Assembly (NCBI RefSeq): GCF_011682055.1
Contig: NZ_JAAQOM010000004.1
Span: 258,653 to 322,652 of the forward strand
Reading direction: 5' to 3'
Length of the DNA: 64,000 nt
Origin: Telluria antibiotica
GTDB taxonomy: Bacteria; Pseudomonadota; Gammaproteobacteria; Burkholderiales; Burkholderiaceae_D
Program-made: the position numbers and the translations under genes
The notes under the pieces: model-generated
Told to the model about the DNA's origin: nothing
The model's input: only the letters and a program-made list of their open reading frames with translations
The model's database searches: none
Shown here: positions 20,006 to 29,359 of the stretch, piece by piece
How positions within the stretch are numbered: the first letter of the stretch is position 1
Layout: every line of letters starts with the position of its first letter

Positions 20006-21130
20006 TTACTGGACGACGGGCGCCGCCGCAGCGGCAGACACCGTCGCCGGCACCGTGGCCGAGACGGTCACGGGCACGCCCGCTGCCGCCGTGGCGGGAA
20101 TGGCGGCCGGCTTGAGCGCCTCGAGCCAGCGGCGCATGCGGCCCGCGTCGGCCGTGCGCGACTGCTTGCCCTTCGAATCGAGGAACACCATGATCACGTT
20201 GCGGCCCTGGATCATGGCCTGCATCACGAGGCAGCGCCCCGCTTCGTTGATGAAGCCCGTCTTCTGCAGGCCGATGTTCCAGTCGGGCGACGCGACGAGG
20301 TAGTTCGTGTTGTGGTACTGCAGCGCCCGGCCGCTCGCTTCCACGACGTATTGCGGGTCCGTCGTGTACTGGCGCAGCAGCGGTTCCTCGTGCGCCACCT
20401 TGACGAGCTTCGCGAGATCGCGCGCGCTCGACACGTTCTGGCTCGACAGGCCGCTCGAATCCACGTAATGCGTGTCATTCATGCCGAGTTCGTGCGCCTT
20501 CGCATTCATCGCCTCGACGAACGCCTGGATACCGCCCGGATAGTTGCGGCCCAGTGCCGCGGCAGCGCGGTTTTCCGAGCTCATCAGCGCGATGTGCAGC
20601 AGGTTGCCGCGCGTCATGCGAGCGCCGACCGGCAGGCGCGAGCTGGTGAACTTGTGGCGGTCGACGTCGGCTTCCGTGATCGTCAACACCTCGTTGAGGT
20701 CCTGCTGGGCTTCCACGACGAGCAAGCCCGTCATCAGCTTCGTGATCGACGCGATCGGGAGCGCGACGGCGGGATTCTTTTCGAACAGCACTTCCGAACT
20801 CGTCTGGTCTATCACGTACGCCACGTTGGAACGCAGCTCGAGCGGGTCGCGAGTGTGGTTCAGGCCGGCGATATCGCCGGCGCTGGGCATGGCGACGGCC
20901 GGGGCGACATGGCGGATGCGCTGGTACACGACGCGGCGCTTGCCGTGCACGATCGCGACGCGACGCACGAGGCGTTCGCGGTTGTCGTCCACGTCCGCCT
21001 TGGCCACGACCGCGCGCTTGGCCTTCACGTGCTTGGCCGTGTGTCCGTGTCCCTTGTGCCTGGTCGCAGCCGCGGCGGGTTCGAGCACGAACATCATGGA
21101 AATGGCGGCTGCCAACACGAGCTTGAACAT
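20006..21130 (-). CDS. pbpG: D-alanyl-D-alanine endopeptidase (PbpG, PBP7-type)
   Basis: Periplasmic serine peptidase of the S11 family that cuts peptidoglycan cross-links. The protein has 374 residues from the ATG at 21130, preferred because AAGGA lies 8-9 nt upstream and it gives a clean signal peptide (ending AAA-ATRH). A Lys/His-rich linker (about 24-70) precedes the catalytic domain with SITK (S128-K131), SEN (S185-N187) and KTGF motifs. The C-terminal 35 residues are a low-complexity Ala/Val/Thr/Pro tail. No TPR or PASTA domains are seen. Confidence 0.93.
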   Translation of the reverse strand: MFKLVLAAAISMMFVLEPAAAATRHKGHGHTAKHVKAKRAVVAKADVDDNRERLVRRVAIVHGKRRVVYQRIRHVAPAVAMPSAGDIAGLNHTRDPLELRSNVAYVIDQTSSEVLFEKNPAVALPIASITKLMTGLLVVEAQQDLNEVLTITEADVDRHKFTSSRLPVGARMTRGNLLHIALMSSENRAAAALGRNYPGGIQAFVEAMNAKAHELGMNDTHYVDSSGLSSQNVSSARDLAKLVKVAHEEPLLRQYTTDPQYVVEASGRALQYHNTNYLVASPDWNIGLQKTGFINEAGRCLVMQAMIQGRNVIMVFLDSKGKQSRTADAGRMRRWLEALKPAAIPATAAAGVPVTVSATVPATVSAAAAAPVVQ

Positions 21131-21190
21131 CTTGAAAATCCTTGAACGCGAACTGAAGAGCACTAAATGCAGTGTAGCGGAAGACGATTG

Positions 21191-21238
21191 GAGCGCAAGT
21201 GCGCACCCACCGAATGTACCACCTGCGCTCGCTTTTTT
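21191..21238 (+). terminator. Orphan plus-strand terminator-like hairpin
   Basis: An 11-bp stem with one mismatch (GAGCGCAAGTG / CACCTGCGCTC) is followed by GC and six T residues on the plus strand. Both neighbouring genes run on the minus strand, so no annotated gene ends here. Confidence 0.5.
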
Positions 21239-21311
21239 CTAGAACGCAAAAATCAATGCGTTGTAGAAATCTCTTGATTTTTCAATAGCTTGCGAAGACA
21301 ACTATACTCTG

Positions 21312-22007
21312 CTAGTCCAGGAAGCGCGCGAAAGATGAGACCGGTTCGCGCTCCGTGACGAGCGTGTTTTCGACCTTGTCCGGATCGGCGTAGCCGAGCG
21401 CCATGCCACACACGACCATCTCGCTGTCGAGCAGGCCGAGCTCGGCGGAAATGATGCGGTGAAATTGCGTGAACGCGGCCTGCGGGCAGGTGTCGAGGCC
21501 GCGGCCGCGCGCGGCGACCATGATGTTCTGCAGGAACATGCCGTAGTCGAGCCAGGAGCCCTGCTCCATGACGCGGTCGATCGTGAAGATCATGCCGACG
21601 GGCGCGTCGAAGAAGCGGTAGTTGCGGCCGTGCTGGGCCGCCATGCCGGCCTTGTTGTCGCGCGTCAGGCCCAGCAGCGCATACAGGTCCCAGCCGACCT
21701 TGCGCCGCCGGTCGACGAACGGCGACACCCATTCGCGCGGATAGTACGCATATTCTTCGACGTGCTCGCGGGCCCGGGCCGGGTCGGCGTAGGCGGCGAG
21801 GATGCGGTCGGACAGGCGTTCCTTCGCGGCGCCCGTCAGCACGTGCACTTTCCACGGCTGCGTGTTCGTGCCGGACGGCGCGCGCGCCGCGACCTCCAGA
21901 ATGGCTTCCACGTCCTCGCGCGCCACCGGTGTCGGCAGGTACGCGCGGATCGAGCGCCGCGACGTGATGGCGGCATCCACCGCACGTTGTTGTTCGCTGG
22001 TGATCAT
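21312..22007 (-). CDS. Nitroreductase-family FMN oxidoreductase
   Basis: The protein has 231 residues. The FMN-binding SRRSIRAYLPTPV segment at the N-terminus, APSGTNTQPWKVHVLTG, and the C-terminal ARGRGLDTCPQAAFTQFHRII and GMALGYAD blocks define the nitroreductase family, which reduces nitroaromatics, quinones or enones with NAD(P)H. AGAGGAG lies 6 nt before the ATG at 22007. The upstream EamA gene ends 17 bp away on the same strand, so the two are probably cotranscribed. The physiological substrate is not known. Confidence 0.92.
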   Translation of the reverse strand: MITSEQQRAVDAAITSRRSIRAYLPTPVAREDVEAILEVAARAPSGTNTQPWKVHVLTGAAKERLSDRILAAYADPARAREHVEEYAYYPREWVSPFVDRRRKVGWDLYALLGLTRDNKAGMAAQHGRNYRFFDAPVGMIFTIDRVMEQGSWLDYGMFLQNIMVAARGRGLDTCPQAAFTQFHRIISAELGLLDSEMVVCGMALGYADPDKVENTLVTEREPVSSFARFLD

Positions 22008-22024
22008 TGAGTCTCCTCTTACTT

Positions 22025-22924
22025 TTATTTTTTGACGACGAACGCGACGCCCATGACCGCGACGGCCATGCCGGCCAGCCCGAGGCTGCTCAACCGTTCG
22101 CCGAACAAGGCCCAGGCCATCAGCGCGGTCGTCGGCGGCGTCAGGTACAACAGGCTCGTGACACGGGTGGCGTCGTTGCGGCTGATGAGGCGGAACAGCA
22201 GGAAAATGGCGCCGATCGACAGCGCCAGGATGGACCACAGCAGCGCGCCCACGAATTGCGGCGTCCAGCGGATGGCGTCCAGGTGCGGCCCGAACCCTTC
22301 CAGCCAGATGGCGAGCGGCAGCAGCGCCAGCGCCGTCGCCGTGTACTGGATCACGGTGCCGGTGCGCAGGTCGAAATGGGGACAGAAGCGTTTCTGGTAC
22401 AGCGTGCCCGCCGTAATCGACAGCAGCGCGAGCACGCACAGTGCGATCGCCACGGGCGCCAGCCCGTTCAAATGAATCTTCGCCGCGACGACGAGAGCCA
22501 CGCCGGACAGGCCCAGCAGCAGCCCCAGCCATTGGCGCGGCCGGACCCGTTCGCCGATCAGCGGCGCGGCGATGGCCGTCAGGATGGGCTGCATGCCGAC
22601 GATCAGCGCGGACAGCCCGGCCGGCATGCCGAGCTTGATGGCGCACCAGACGCCACCCAGGTAGCCGGCCTGCAGCAACAGCCCGGCCACGGCCACGTGC
22701 CTGACGCGCCCGCGCGGCCACGCGGCGCCCGTCAACAGCACGACGGGGAGCAGGATCAGCACGGCGCCCAGGCAGCGCAGGATCAGGAACGACAGCGGCG
22801 GCGCATACGGCAACCCATATTTCGCGGCGATGAAGCCGGTGCTCCAGAGAACGACGAAGAACAGAGGCGTCAGGGCTTGCCGGCGCGTGTGCTGCGTGGC
22901 CTGGGTTGCGGTCGTATCGGACAT
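22025..22924 (-). CDS. DMT-superfamily (EamA) transporter
   Basis: The protein has 299 residues from the ATG at 22924 (a TTG two codons earlier is less likely). It has ten hydrophobic segments in two EamA repeats: the first begins FFVVLWSTGFIAAKYGLPYAPP, and the second contains VTSLLYLTPPTTALMAWALFGE. It is a predicted inner-membrane exporter of unknown substrate and is only distantly similar to the EamA protein at 6.0-6.9 kb. Confidence 0.9.
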   Translation of the reverse strand: MSDTTATQATQHTRRQALTPLFFVVLWSTGFIAAKYGLPYAPPLSFLILRCLGAVLILLPVVLLTGAAWPRGRVRHVAVAGLLLQAGYLGGVWCAIKLGMPAGLSALIVGMQPILTAIAAPLIGERVRPRQWLGLLLGLSGVALVVAAKIHLNGLAPVAIALCVLALLSITAGTLYQKRFCPHFDLRTGTVIQYTATALALLPLAIWLEGFGPHLDAIRWTPQFVGALLWSILALSIGAIFLLFRLISRNDATRVTSLLYLTPPTTALMAWALFGERLSSLGLAGMAVAVMGVAFVVKK

Positions 22925-23110
22925 CGTCAAGGTTACGCGGACGTGCAGGGCCGCGTCGGCCGGGCTACGTCGAATGATTGGAAGGCAAGTTTATCACGGC
23001 AGGTCGGCGGCCCGTCGCCTTGCTGAAAAGCACTAAAGTGTTGTAACGGCGCAAACAAAAGTCGCGCAAACGTTTGAATCCATTGATCTTACTCAACAGA
23101 ACAGGGTTGA

Positions 23111-23185
23111 ATTGTGCGACGCATCAAAAGTGCTTGACGCACAATCGAAAACCGTGAAAAATGGCTTCATGTTGCGACGCACAAT
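23111..23185. promoter_or_regulatory. Repeated TTGTGCGACGCA-like sites upstream of the phasin gene
   Basis: Three related sites lie in the 377-bp gap 22925-23301: ATTGTGCGACGCAT (23111-23124), CTTGACGCACAAT (23133-23145) and GTTGCGACGCACAAT (23171-23185), the first inverted relative to the others. The spacing suggests binding sites of a repressor such as PhaR, which controls phasin genes in PHA-producing betaproteobacteria. The rest of the gap shows nothing I can name. Confidence 0.5.
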
Positions 23186-23301
23186 CGCCGAGATTTTCAA
23201 GCAGTAGACGTTTTTTGCAGCACCGCTTCACTGGTCCAAAGCGGGTGTCGACAGGCACCTCAAAGCAAAGTTCACATAACGATCCATTACTGGAGAACCA
23301 T

Positions 23302-23877
23302 ATGTTTGCATTCCCTGAGCAATTTTCGAACGCGACCAAAGCCAACCTCGAATCCCAGTTTGCGCTGTTTTCGGCCCTGACCTCCAAGACCTTCGAAGGC
23401 GTGGAAAAGCTGGTGGACCTGAACATCAACACCGTCAAGGCCGCCCTCGAGGATTCGTCGGCAACGGCACGTCAGCTGCTGTCCGTCAAGGATGCCCAAG
23501 AATTCTTCACCGTGTCGGCATCGCAAGCTCAGCCGGCCGCTGAAAAGGCCCTGGCCTACAGCCGCCAGGTGGCATCGATCGCTGCCGACACCGGCGCCGA
23601 GTTCTCGAAAGCCGCCGAAAGCCAGTTCGCCGAAGTCAACCGCAAGGTGATCTCGCTGGTCGACGAAGTGACCAAGAACGCACCGGCCGGTTCGGAGACC
23701 TATGTCTCGGCCCTGAAGACCGCCATCAGCAACGCCAACGCCGGCTACGAACAGTTCACCAAGACGACCAAGCAGGCCGTCGAGGCGATCGAATCGAACC
23801 TGAACGCCGCCGTGTCGCAGTTCACGCAAGCCACCCGCAAGGCTGGCGCTGCCGCCAACTCGGCCGCTGCTGCCTAA
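23302..23877 (+). CDS. phaP: Phasin family protein
   Basis: Coats polyhydroxyalkanoate granules and limits their size. The protein has 191 residues, mostly amphipathic helix, rich in Ala, Lys, Glu and Thr, with no signal peptide or membrane segment. [41 protein letters not shown] matches the betaproteobacterial phasin N-terminus, and the tail is Ala-rich. TGGAGA precedes the ATG at 23302. Codon use is more biased (CGC, GGC, AAG) than in neighbours, as expected of an abundant protein. The host presumably accumulates PHB. Confidence 0.93.
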   Translation: MFAFPEQFSNATKANLESQFALFSALTSKTFEGVEKLVDLNINTVKAALEDSSATARQLLSVKDAQEFFTVSASQAQPAAEKALAYSRQVASIAADTGAEFSKAAESQFAEVNRKVISLVDEVTKNAPAGSETYVSALKTAISNANAGYEQFTKTTKQAVEAIESNLNAAVSQFTQATRKAGAAANSAAAA

Positions 23878-23913
23878 GCATCACCGCGAGCTTCCCCTCC
23901 CTCTGGAAGCCGA

Positions 23914-23953
23914 ACGGCCCGGACCGCGCAAGCGGTTCCGGGCCGTCTGTTTT
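23914..23953 (+). terminator. Strong terminator of the phasin gene
   Basis: A 14-bp stem (ACGGCCCGGACCGC / GCGGTTCCGGGCCGT, with one mismatch/bulge) with a GCAA loop is followed by CTGTTTTG. It lies 37 bp after the stop. Confidence 0.85.
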
Positions 23954-23960
23954 GTGCTTG

Positions 23961-24064
23961 TAACGCCAACACACCGCGACCGTCCGCGTGGGCACGGGGT
24001 GCCCACCCTACCCTCTGCCGTAGGGTGGGCACCCTGTGCCCACGCGTAACGCCAACACACCGCG
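23961..24064. repeat. REP-like inverted pair with CGCCAACACACCGC flanks
   Basis: Units at 23985-24011 and 24020-24046 face each other with an 8-bp spacer. Each side carries TAACGCCAACACACCGCG (23961-23978 and 24047-24064) in direct orientation. This is the most complete copy in the window and fills the convergent gap between the phasin and livF genes. Confidence 0.85.
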
Positions 24065-24068
24065 TATG

Positions 24069-24791
24069 TTACTCCCCGAGATAGGCGGCCTGCACGCGCG
24101 GATCGTGCAGCATGTCCTGCGCGTTGCCCGTCATCGTGATCTGGCCCGATTCCATCACGTAGGCCCGATGCGCGGCCTGCAGCGCCAGCTTCGCGTTCTG
24201 CTCCACGAGCAGGACCGTGATGCCCTGCCGCGATACGTCGCGGATCACCTCGAAGATCTTCTCGACCATGATCGGGGCGAGGCCCATCGACGGCTCGTCC
24301 AGCAGCAGCAAGGTGGGATGGCACATCAGCGCGCGCGCCATCGCCAGCATCTGCTGCTCGCCGCCGGACAACGTGCCGGCCAGCTGGCCGGAGCGCTCCT
24401 TCAGGCGCGGGAAGACGGCGTACCACTTGTCGACGTCGGCCTCGATCCCGGCCTTGTCGTTGCGCGTGTACGCGCCCATCAACAGGTTTTCGTGGATCGT
24501 CATGCGCGTGAACACGCCGCGGCCTTCCGGTACCATTGCCAACTTCTGCTCGACGAGCTTGAACGACTTGTTCGCATTCAGCGGCTGGCCGAGATAGGCG
24601 ATCGTGCCCTCGACCTTGCAAGGCGGCAACGTACCCGTGATGGCTTTCAACGTGGTCGTCTTGCCGGCGCCGTTCGCGCCGATCAGGGTGACGAGCTCGC
24701 CACGATTCACTTCCAGGTCGATCCCTTTGACGGCCTTGATGCCGCCATACGCCACCTTCAGGCCGGCAATCTTGAGAACATTGTCTGCCAT
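24069..24791 (-). CDS. livF: Branched-chain amino acid ABC transporter ATPase LivF
   Basis: One of two ATPases of a HAAT-type importer for branched-chain or related amino acids. The protein has 240 residues: Walker A GANGAGKTT, signature LSGGEQQMLAMARAL, Walker B LLLLDEPSMGLAPI, and the typical ending VQAAYLGE. The ATG at 24791 shares a base with the livG stop. It is the last gene of livHMGF. Confidence 0.95.
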   Translation of the reverse strand: MADNVLKIAGLKVAYGGIKAVKGIDLEVNRGELVTLIGANGAGKTTTLKAITGTLPPCKVEGTIAYLGQPLNANKSFKLVEQKLAMVPEGRGVFTRMTIHENLLMGAYTRNDKAGIEADVDKWYAVFPRLKERSGQLAGTLSGGEQQMLAMARALMCHPTLLLLDEPSMGLAPIMVEKIFEVIRDVSRQGITVLLVEQNAKLALQAAHRAYVMESGQITMTGNAQDMLHDPRVQAAYLGE

Positions 24792-25558
24792 CAGTGGGCA
24801 CCTCCGAGATAGGCGTCGATGACGGCCTGGTTCTTCTGGATCTCGGCCGGCAGCCCTTCCGCGATCAGCTTGCCGTATTCCAGCACCGAAATGCGGTCGC
24901 ACAGCCCCATCATGAGTTTCACGTCGTGTTCGATCAGCAGGATCGTCACGCCGGCGCGCTGGATCTTCACGAGCAGTTCGCGCAGCGCGACTTTTTCCGT
25001 CGCATTCATGCCGGCCGCCGGCTCGTCCAGCGCCAGCAGCTTGGGCTCCGTCGCCAGCGCGCGCGCGATCTCCAGGCGGCGCTGGTCACCGTACGACAGG
25101 AAGCGCGCCGTGCGCTGGCCGAACTGCCCGATGCCGACGAAGTCCAGCAATTCCTGCGCGCGGGCGCGGATCGCCGCTTCTTCGCGACGTGCCGCGCCGT
25201 GGCGGAAGACGGCGCCGAACACGCCCTGGCGCGTGCGCACGTGGCGCCCGACCATCACGTTTTCCAGCGCCGACATTTCACCGAACAGGCGGATGTTCTG
25301 GAACGTGCGCGCGATGCCGGCCTTCGCGACGGCATGCGGCGCGGACGGCGAATACGGCTTGCCGTCCAGTTCGAACGTGCCCGTGTCCGGTTGATACAGG
25401 CCCGTGATCACGTTGAAGAACGTCGTCTTGCCGGCGCCGTTCGGGCCGATCAGGCCATAGATCTGGCCCTTCTCGATCTTGATACCGACGTCCGTCAGGG
25501 CCTGCAGGCCGCCGAAGCGCTTGTTGACGCCGGAGATGTTCAGCAGGGTGTCGCTCAT
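24791..25558 (-). CDS. livG: Branched-chain amino acid ABC transporter ATPase LivG
   Basis: Second ATPase of the importer. The protein has 255 residues: Walker A GPNGAGKTT, ARTFQNIRLF Q-loop, signature-like LSYGDQRRLEIARAL, Walker B LLALDEPAAGMN and H-loop LLIEHDVKLMM. The LSYG variant of the signature is normal for LivG. The ATG at 25558 overlaps livM by 4 bp. Confidence 0.95.
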   Translation of the reverse strand: MSDTLLNISGVNKRFGGLQALTDVGIKIEKGQIYGLIGPNGAGKTTFFNVITGLYQPDTGTFELDGKPYSPSAPHAVAKAGIARTFQNIRLFGEMSALENVMVGRHVRTRQGVFGAVFRHGAARREEAAIRARAQELLDFVGIGQFGQRTARFLSYGDQRRLEIARALATEPKLLALDEPAAGMNATEKVALRELLVKIQRAGVTILLIEHDVKLMMGLCDRISVLEYGKLIAEGLPAEIQKNQAVIDAYLGGAH

Positions 25559-26766
25559 GCCTCGTTCTCTTCTTTCTCTTCCTTGGCGATCGCCGCGGCG
25601 GGACGATCTTCCTTGATCGGCGAAGGCCACAGGCCGGCCGGACGGTTCAGCATGATCAAGACCATGGCCAGGCCGTACAACAGCTGGCGCAGCACTTCGG
25701 CCTCGATGACGACCTTGCCGAACAGCGCCTGCTGCGCGGGCTCGACGACGTGGCGCAGCACTTCCGGCAGCGCGGCCAGCAGCACGCCGCCCATCACGAC
25801 GCCGGGGATGTGGCCGATGCCGCCCAACACGACCATCGCCAGCACGGCGATCGATTCCGTCAGCGAGAACGATTCCGGCGAGACGAAGCCCTGGAACGCG
25901 GCGAACATGGCGCCCGCGACGCCGCCGAACGACGCGCCCATCGAGAACGCGAGCAATTTGACGTTGCGGGTGTTGATGCCCATGGCCTTCGCGGCGATCT
26001 CGTCCTCGCGGATCGCGACCCACGCGCGGCCCAGGCGCGAATGCTGCAGGCGGCTCGTCATGAAGATCGACACGATGCACAGCAGCAGGAACAGGAAGTA
26101 ATACGCGTTCACGGAGGGCATGCCGAAGCCGCCGACGTACACCGTCGCGCGCGAGCCCGCCTCGCCCGCCAGCGACACGCCGAAGATCCGCACGGGATCG
26201 ATCAGGTTGATGCCTTGCGGACCGTTGGTGAAATTGATCGGATCGTTCAGGTTGTTCATGAAGATCCGGATGATCTCGCCGAAGCCCAAGGTCACGATGG
26301 CGAGATAGTCGCCGCGCAGCTTCAACGTGGGCGCACCGAGCAGCGCGCCGAACAACGCGGCCACGAGGCCCGCCAGCGGCACGATGAACCACACGGACAA
26401 GTGGATACCGTTCGTGCGCACGTCCTCGCCGAACGTGCGGACGACGGCGTCCTGCAGGTCCGGGTGGTAGTTCACGACGGATTCCAGCAGCGCGGCGAAC
26501 TGCGGCGACGAGAGCAGGCCCGTCAGGTAGGCGCCCACCGCGAAGAAGGCGATATAGCCCAGGTCCAGCAAGCCGGCGAAGCCGACGACGATGTTCAGGC
26601 CGAGCGCCAGCATGATGTACAGCAGCGCCATGTCGATGATGCGCACCCACGAGTTGCCGAACTGCGCGGCGACGAACGGGAACACGGCCATCACGGCCAG
26701 CAGCACGGCCACGCTCGTGTACGCCTGGCGCGGCTTGTGCGCCGTGTCGAAAGTCAGGAGAGCCAT
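25555..26766 (-). CDS. livM: Branched-chain amino acid ABC transporter permease LivM
   Basis: Inner-membrane permease. The protein has 403 residues, longer than the approximately 320-residue minimum because of an insert with VESVVNYHPDLQDAVVRTFGEDVRTNG between early helices, a known LivM variant. The permease signature is AIREDEIAAKAMGINTRNVKLLAFSMGASFGGVAGAMFA. A charged Lys/Glu-rich tail ends the protein. AAGGAG precedes the ATG. Confidence 0.94.
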   Translation of the reverse strand: MALLTFDTAHKPRQAYTSVAVLLAVMAVFPFVAAQFGNSWVRIIDMALLYIMLALGLNIVVGFAGLLDLGYIAFFAVGAYLTGLLSSPQFAALLESVVNYHPDLQDAVVRTFGEDVRTNGIHLSVWFIVPLAGLVAALFGALLGAPTLKLRGDYLAIVTLGFGEIIRIFMNNLNDPINFTNGPQGINLIDPVRIFGVSLAGEAGSRATVYVGGFGMPSVNAYYFLFLLLCIVSIFMTSRLQHSRLGRAWVAIREDEIAAKAMGINTRNVKLLAFSMGASFGGVAGAMFAAFQGFVSPESFSLTESIAVLAMVVLGGIGHIPGVVMGGVLLAALPEVLRHVVEPAQQALFGKVVIEAEVLRQLLYGLAMVLIMLNRPAGLWPSPIKEDRPAAAIAKEEKEENEA

Positions 26767-26778
26767 GGTCCGTTCTCC

Positions 26779-27708
26779 TTATGCGCGGTCGGCCACGCGC
26801 TCGCCCATGATGCCGGAGGGCCGCACGGTCAGCACGAGGATCAGCACGATGAACGCGAAGATGTCCTGGTAATTACTGCCCAGGAAGCCGCCCGTCACGT
26901 CGCCGATGTAGCCGGCACCGAGGCTTTCGATGATGCCGAGGACGATCCCGCCGATCATGGCGCCGTAGATATTGCCGATACCGCCAAGCACGGCGGCCGA
27001 GAACGCCTTCATGCCCGGTACGGTACCCATCGCGAACTGGATCGACGCATAGTTCGCGCCCCACATCACGCCGGCGACGGCGGCCAGCGCGGCGCCGATG
27101 GCGAACGTGGCGACGATCACGCGGTTCGAATCGACGCCCATCAGGCCGGCCACGCGCGGATTCTCGGCGACGGCGCGCATCGCACGTCCCATGCGGGTTT
27201 TCTCGACGAGGAACACGAGGCCGACCATCGCGGCGGCGGCCAGCACGAGCAGCAGCACCTGCGTGTGCGAGATGACGGCGCCCGCGATCGAGATCGGATC
27301 GGACGACAGCAGTTGCGGGAACGGCAGCGGGCTGCGGCCCCAGATCATCATGGCGAACGTCTGCAGCAGGATCGACACGCCGATGGCGGTGATCAGCGGC
27401 GCCAGGCGCGGCGCGTTGCGCAAGCGGCGGTAGGCGACGCGTTCGATGAGAATGTTCACGAGCACCGCGACGGGAATCGCGCCGACGATGGCGATGGCGA
27501 GCTGCACGCCGCCCGGCAGGCCGGGCACGACGCTGTCCAGCAGCTTCAGGATCGACAGGCCGACCATGGCGCCGATCATCAGCACGTCACCGTGCGCGAA
27601 GTTGATGAGGTTGAGAACGCCGTAGACCATCGTGTAGCCGAGCGCGACGAGCGCATACATGCTGCCCAGCACCAGCCCGTTCAGGATCTGTTGGACAAAA
27701 GTTTCCAT
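26779..27708 (-). CDS. livH: Branched-chain amino acid ABC transporter permease LivH
   Basis: Inner-membrane permease and first gene of the operon. The protein has 309 residues from the ATG at 27708: QQILNGLVLGSMYALVALGYTMVYGVLNLINFAHGD is diagnostic. The cytoplasmic loop MRAVAENPRVAGLMGVDSNRVI is the EAA equivalent. No livK or livJ substrate-binding protein gene accompanies the four genes, so the binding protein must be encoded elsewhere. Confidence 0.95.
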   Translation of the reverse strand: METFVQQILNGLVLGSMYALVALGYTMVYGVLNLINFAHGDVLMIGAMVGLSILKLLDSVVPGLPGGVQLAIAIVGAIPVAVLVNILIERVAYRRLRNAPRLAPLITAIGVSILLQTFAMMIWGRSPLPFPQLLSSDPISIAGAVISHTQVLLLVLAAAAMVGLVFLVEKTRMGRAMRAVAENPRVAGLMGVDSNRVIVATFAIGAALAAVAGVMWGANYASIQFAMGTVPGMKAFSAAVLGGIGNIYGAMIGGIVLGIIESLGAGYIGDVTGGFLGSNYQDIFAFIVLILVLTVRPSGIMGERVADRA

Positions 27709-27735
27709 GCTTGTGGGGTTTCCTTTCCAACTAAC

Positions 27736-27763
27736 AAAAACGGCACCCGGGGTACGAGTGCCG
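27736..27763 (-). terminator. Terminator of the fkpB-ispH-apt operon
   Basis: On the minus strand CGGCAC...GTGCCG is followed by TTTTTG. It lies about 75 bp after the apt stop and before the livH start. Confidence 0.65.
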
Positions 27764-27837
27764 CTAGTCAAGCAACATAATTCCGAGTGTCATCATATCA
27801 TCGGAAAATGGATGAGTTGCCCGAATTTTCACATCGC

Positions 27838-28380
27838 TTACACGTCGCGCAGCGTCACCACCGGCATCGTCAGGTCGCGCTTGTCCTTGAAGAACGCCAC
27901 GTCGAACAGCGCGGCTGCGCCCACGACGTCCTTGCCGACGCGGCGCAGCAAAGTGGCGGCCGCCTCGATCGTGCCGCCCGTGGCCAGCACGTCGTCGACG
28001 ATCAGCACGCGATTGCCCTTGATGCGCTCGGGCTGGATCTCGATCGTCGCGCTGCCGTATTCGCGGCGGTAGTCGATGGCGATCGCCTCGCCGGGCAGCT
28101 TGCCGGGCTTACGGGCCATCGCGAAGCCGATCCCGCGCCGGTACGCGAGCGCGCCCGCGAGCATGAAGCCGCGCGCGTCCATCGCGAGGAGGAAGTCGGC
28201 GTCCAGGTGGGCCGTGCACTCCGTCAGCGCGTCGACGGCAAGCTGCCAGTGGTGCGGGTTGTCGAACACGCAGCCGACGTCGATGAAGTTGACGCCCGGT
28301 TCCGGATAGTCCTGGAAGAATTCCAGCGGAATGGCGGCGAAATCGGCGGGCGCGCTCTGGCGCAGGTCGAATACGTTCAT
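27838..28380 (-). CDS. apt: Adenine phosphoribosyltransferase
   Basis: Salvages adenine to AMP with PRPP. The protein has 180 residues from the ATG at 28380. The PRPP-binding motif is VLIVDDVLATGGT, the N-terminal FQDYPEPGVNFIDV matches the Apt FRDYPKPGVIFRDI pattern, and LLAMDARGFMLAGALAYRRGIGF follows. A longer in-frame extension overlaps ispH and is not used. It is the last gene of the fkpB-ispH-apt run, 8 bp after ispH. Confidence 0.93.
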   Translation of the reverse strand: MNVFDLRQSAPADFAAIPLEFFQDYPEPGVNFIDVGCVFDNPHHWQLAVDALTECTAHLDADFLLAMDARGFMLAGALAYRRGIGFAMARKPGKLPGEAIAIDYRREYGSATIEIQPERIKGNRVLIVDDVLATGGTIEAAATLLRRVGKDVVGAAALFDVAFFKDKRDLTMPVVTLRDV

Positions 28381-28388
28381 CGGATCGA

Positions 28389-29339
28389 TCAGGCCGCGGC
28401 GTTCGCCTTGCCGCCGTCCAGGCCCTTCGGGAGCGGGAACGTAACGTGTTCCTCCACGCCCTCGAGCGCACGCACGCTGGCGGCGCCCAGGTCCTTCAAG
28501 CGTTCGATGACGGCCTGCACGAGCACTTCCGGCGCCGATGCGCCGGCCGTGACGCCGATGCGCTTCTTGCCTGCGATCCACGCGGGGTCGATACCGGCCG
28601 CATTGTCGACCATGTACGCGGGCGTGCCCTTCTTTTCCGCCACTTCGCGCAGGCGGTTCGAGTTCGAGCTGTTCGGGCTGCCGACGACGATCACCACTTC
28701 CACCTGCGGCGCCATGAATTTCACGGCTTCCTGGCGGTTCGTCGTCGCGTAGCAGATGTCGCCCTTCTTCGGCTCGACGATGTTCGGGAAGCGCGCCTTC
28801 AGCGCCGCGATGATCTCGGCCGTGTCGTCGACGGACAGCGTGGTCTGCGACACGTAGGCCAGCAGGTCCGGATTGGCGACGTTCAGTTTTGCCACGTCGT
28901 CGACCGTCTCGACGAGGTGCATGCCCTCTTCCGCCTGGCCCATCGTGCCTTCGACTTCCGGGTGGCCCGCGTGGCCGATCATGACGATCTCGGCGCCCTG
29001 CTTGCGCATCTTCGCCACTTCCACGTGGACCTTGGTCACCAGCGGGCACGTGGCGTCATAGACCTTCAGGCCGCGCGACTCGGCTTCCTCGCGCACGGCC
29101 TTCGACACGCCGTGCGCGGAAAACACGAGCGTGTTCCCGGCCGGGACGTCGTCCAGGTCCTCGATGAAGATGGCGCCCTTGTTGCGCAGGTCGCTGACGA
29201 CGTAGGCGTTGTGGACGATCTCGTGGCGCACGTAGATCGGCGCGCCGAACTGCTGCAGGGCGCGTTCGACGATCTCGATTGCGCGGTCGACGCCGGCGCA
29301 GAAACCGCGCGGCTGGGCTAACAGGATCTCGTTTTCCAT
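28389..29339 (-). CDS. ispH: 4-hydroxy-3-methylbut-2-enyl diphosphate reductase
   Basis: Last enzyme of the non-mevalonate isoprenoid pathway, a [4Fe-4S] protein that makes IPP and DMAPP. The protein has 316 residues. The three cluster cysteines are in [23 protein letters not shown] and [12 protein letters not shown]. The [10 protein letters not shown] substrate-binding block is present. It is preceded by fkpB at 20 bp, the same pairing as in E. coli. Confidence 0.97.
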   Translation of the reverse strand: MENEILLAQPRGFCAGVDRAIEIVERALQQFGAPIYVRHEIVHNAYVVSDLRNKGAIFIEDLDDVPAGNTLVFSAHGVSKAVREEAESRGLKVYDATCPLVTKVHVEVAKMRKQGAEIVMIGHAGHPEVEGTMGQAEEGMHLVETVDDVAKLNVANPDLLAYVSQTTLSVDDTAEIIAALKARFPNIVEPKKGDICYATTNRQEAVKFMAPQVEVVIVVGSPNSSNSNRLREVAEKKGTPAYMVDNAAGIDPAWIAGKKRIGVTAGASAPEVLVQAVIERLKDLGAASVRALEGVEEHVTFPLPKGLDGGKANAAA

Positions 29340-29359
29340 GATTCGTGTCGGGGCTGTGG

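Noticed and set aside
25750..27780. 676-codon plus-strand open frame
   Set aside because: Antisense of livM and livH; composition only reflects GC-rich third positions.
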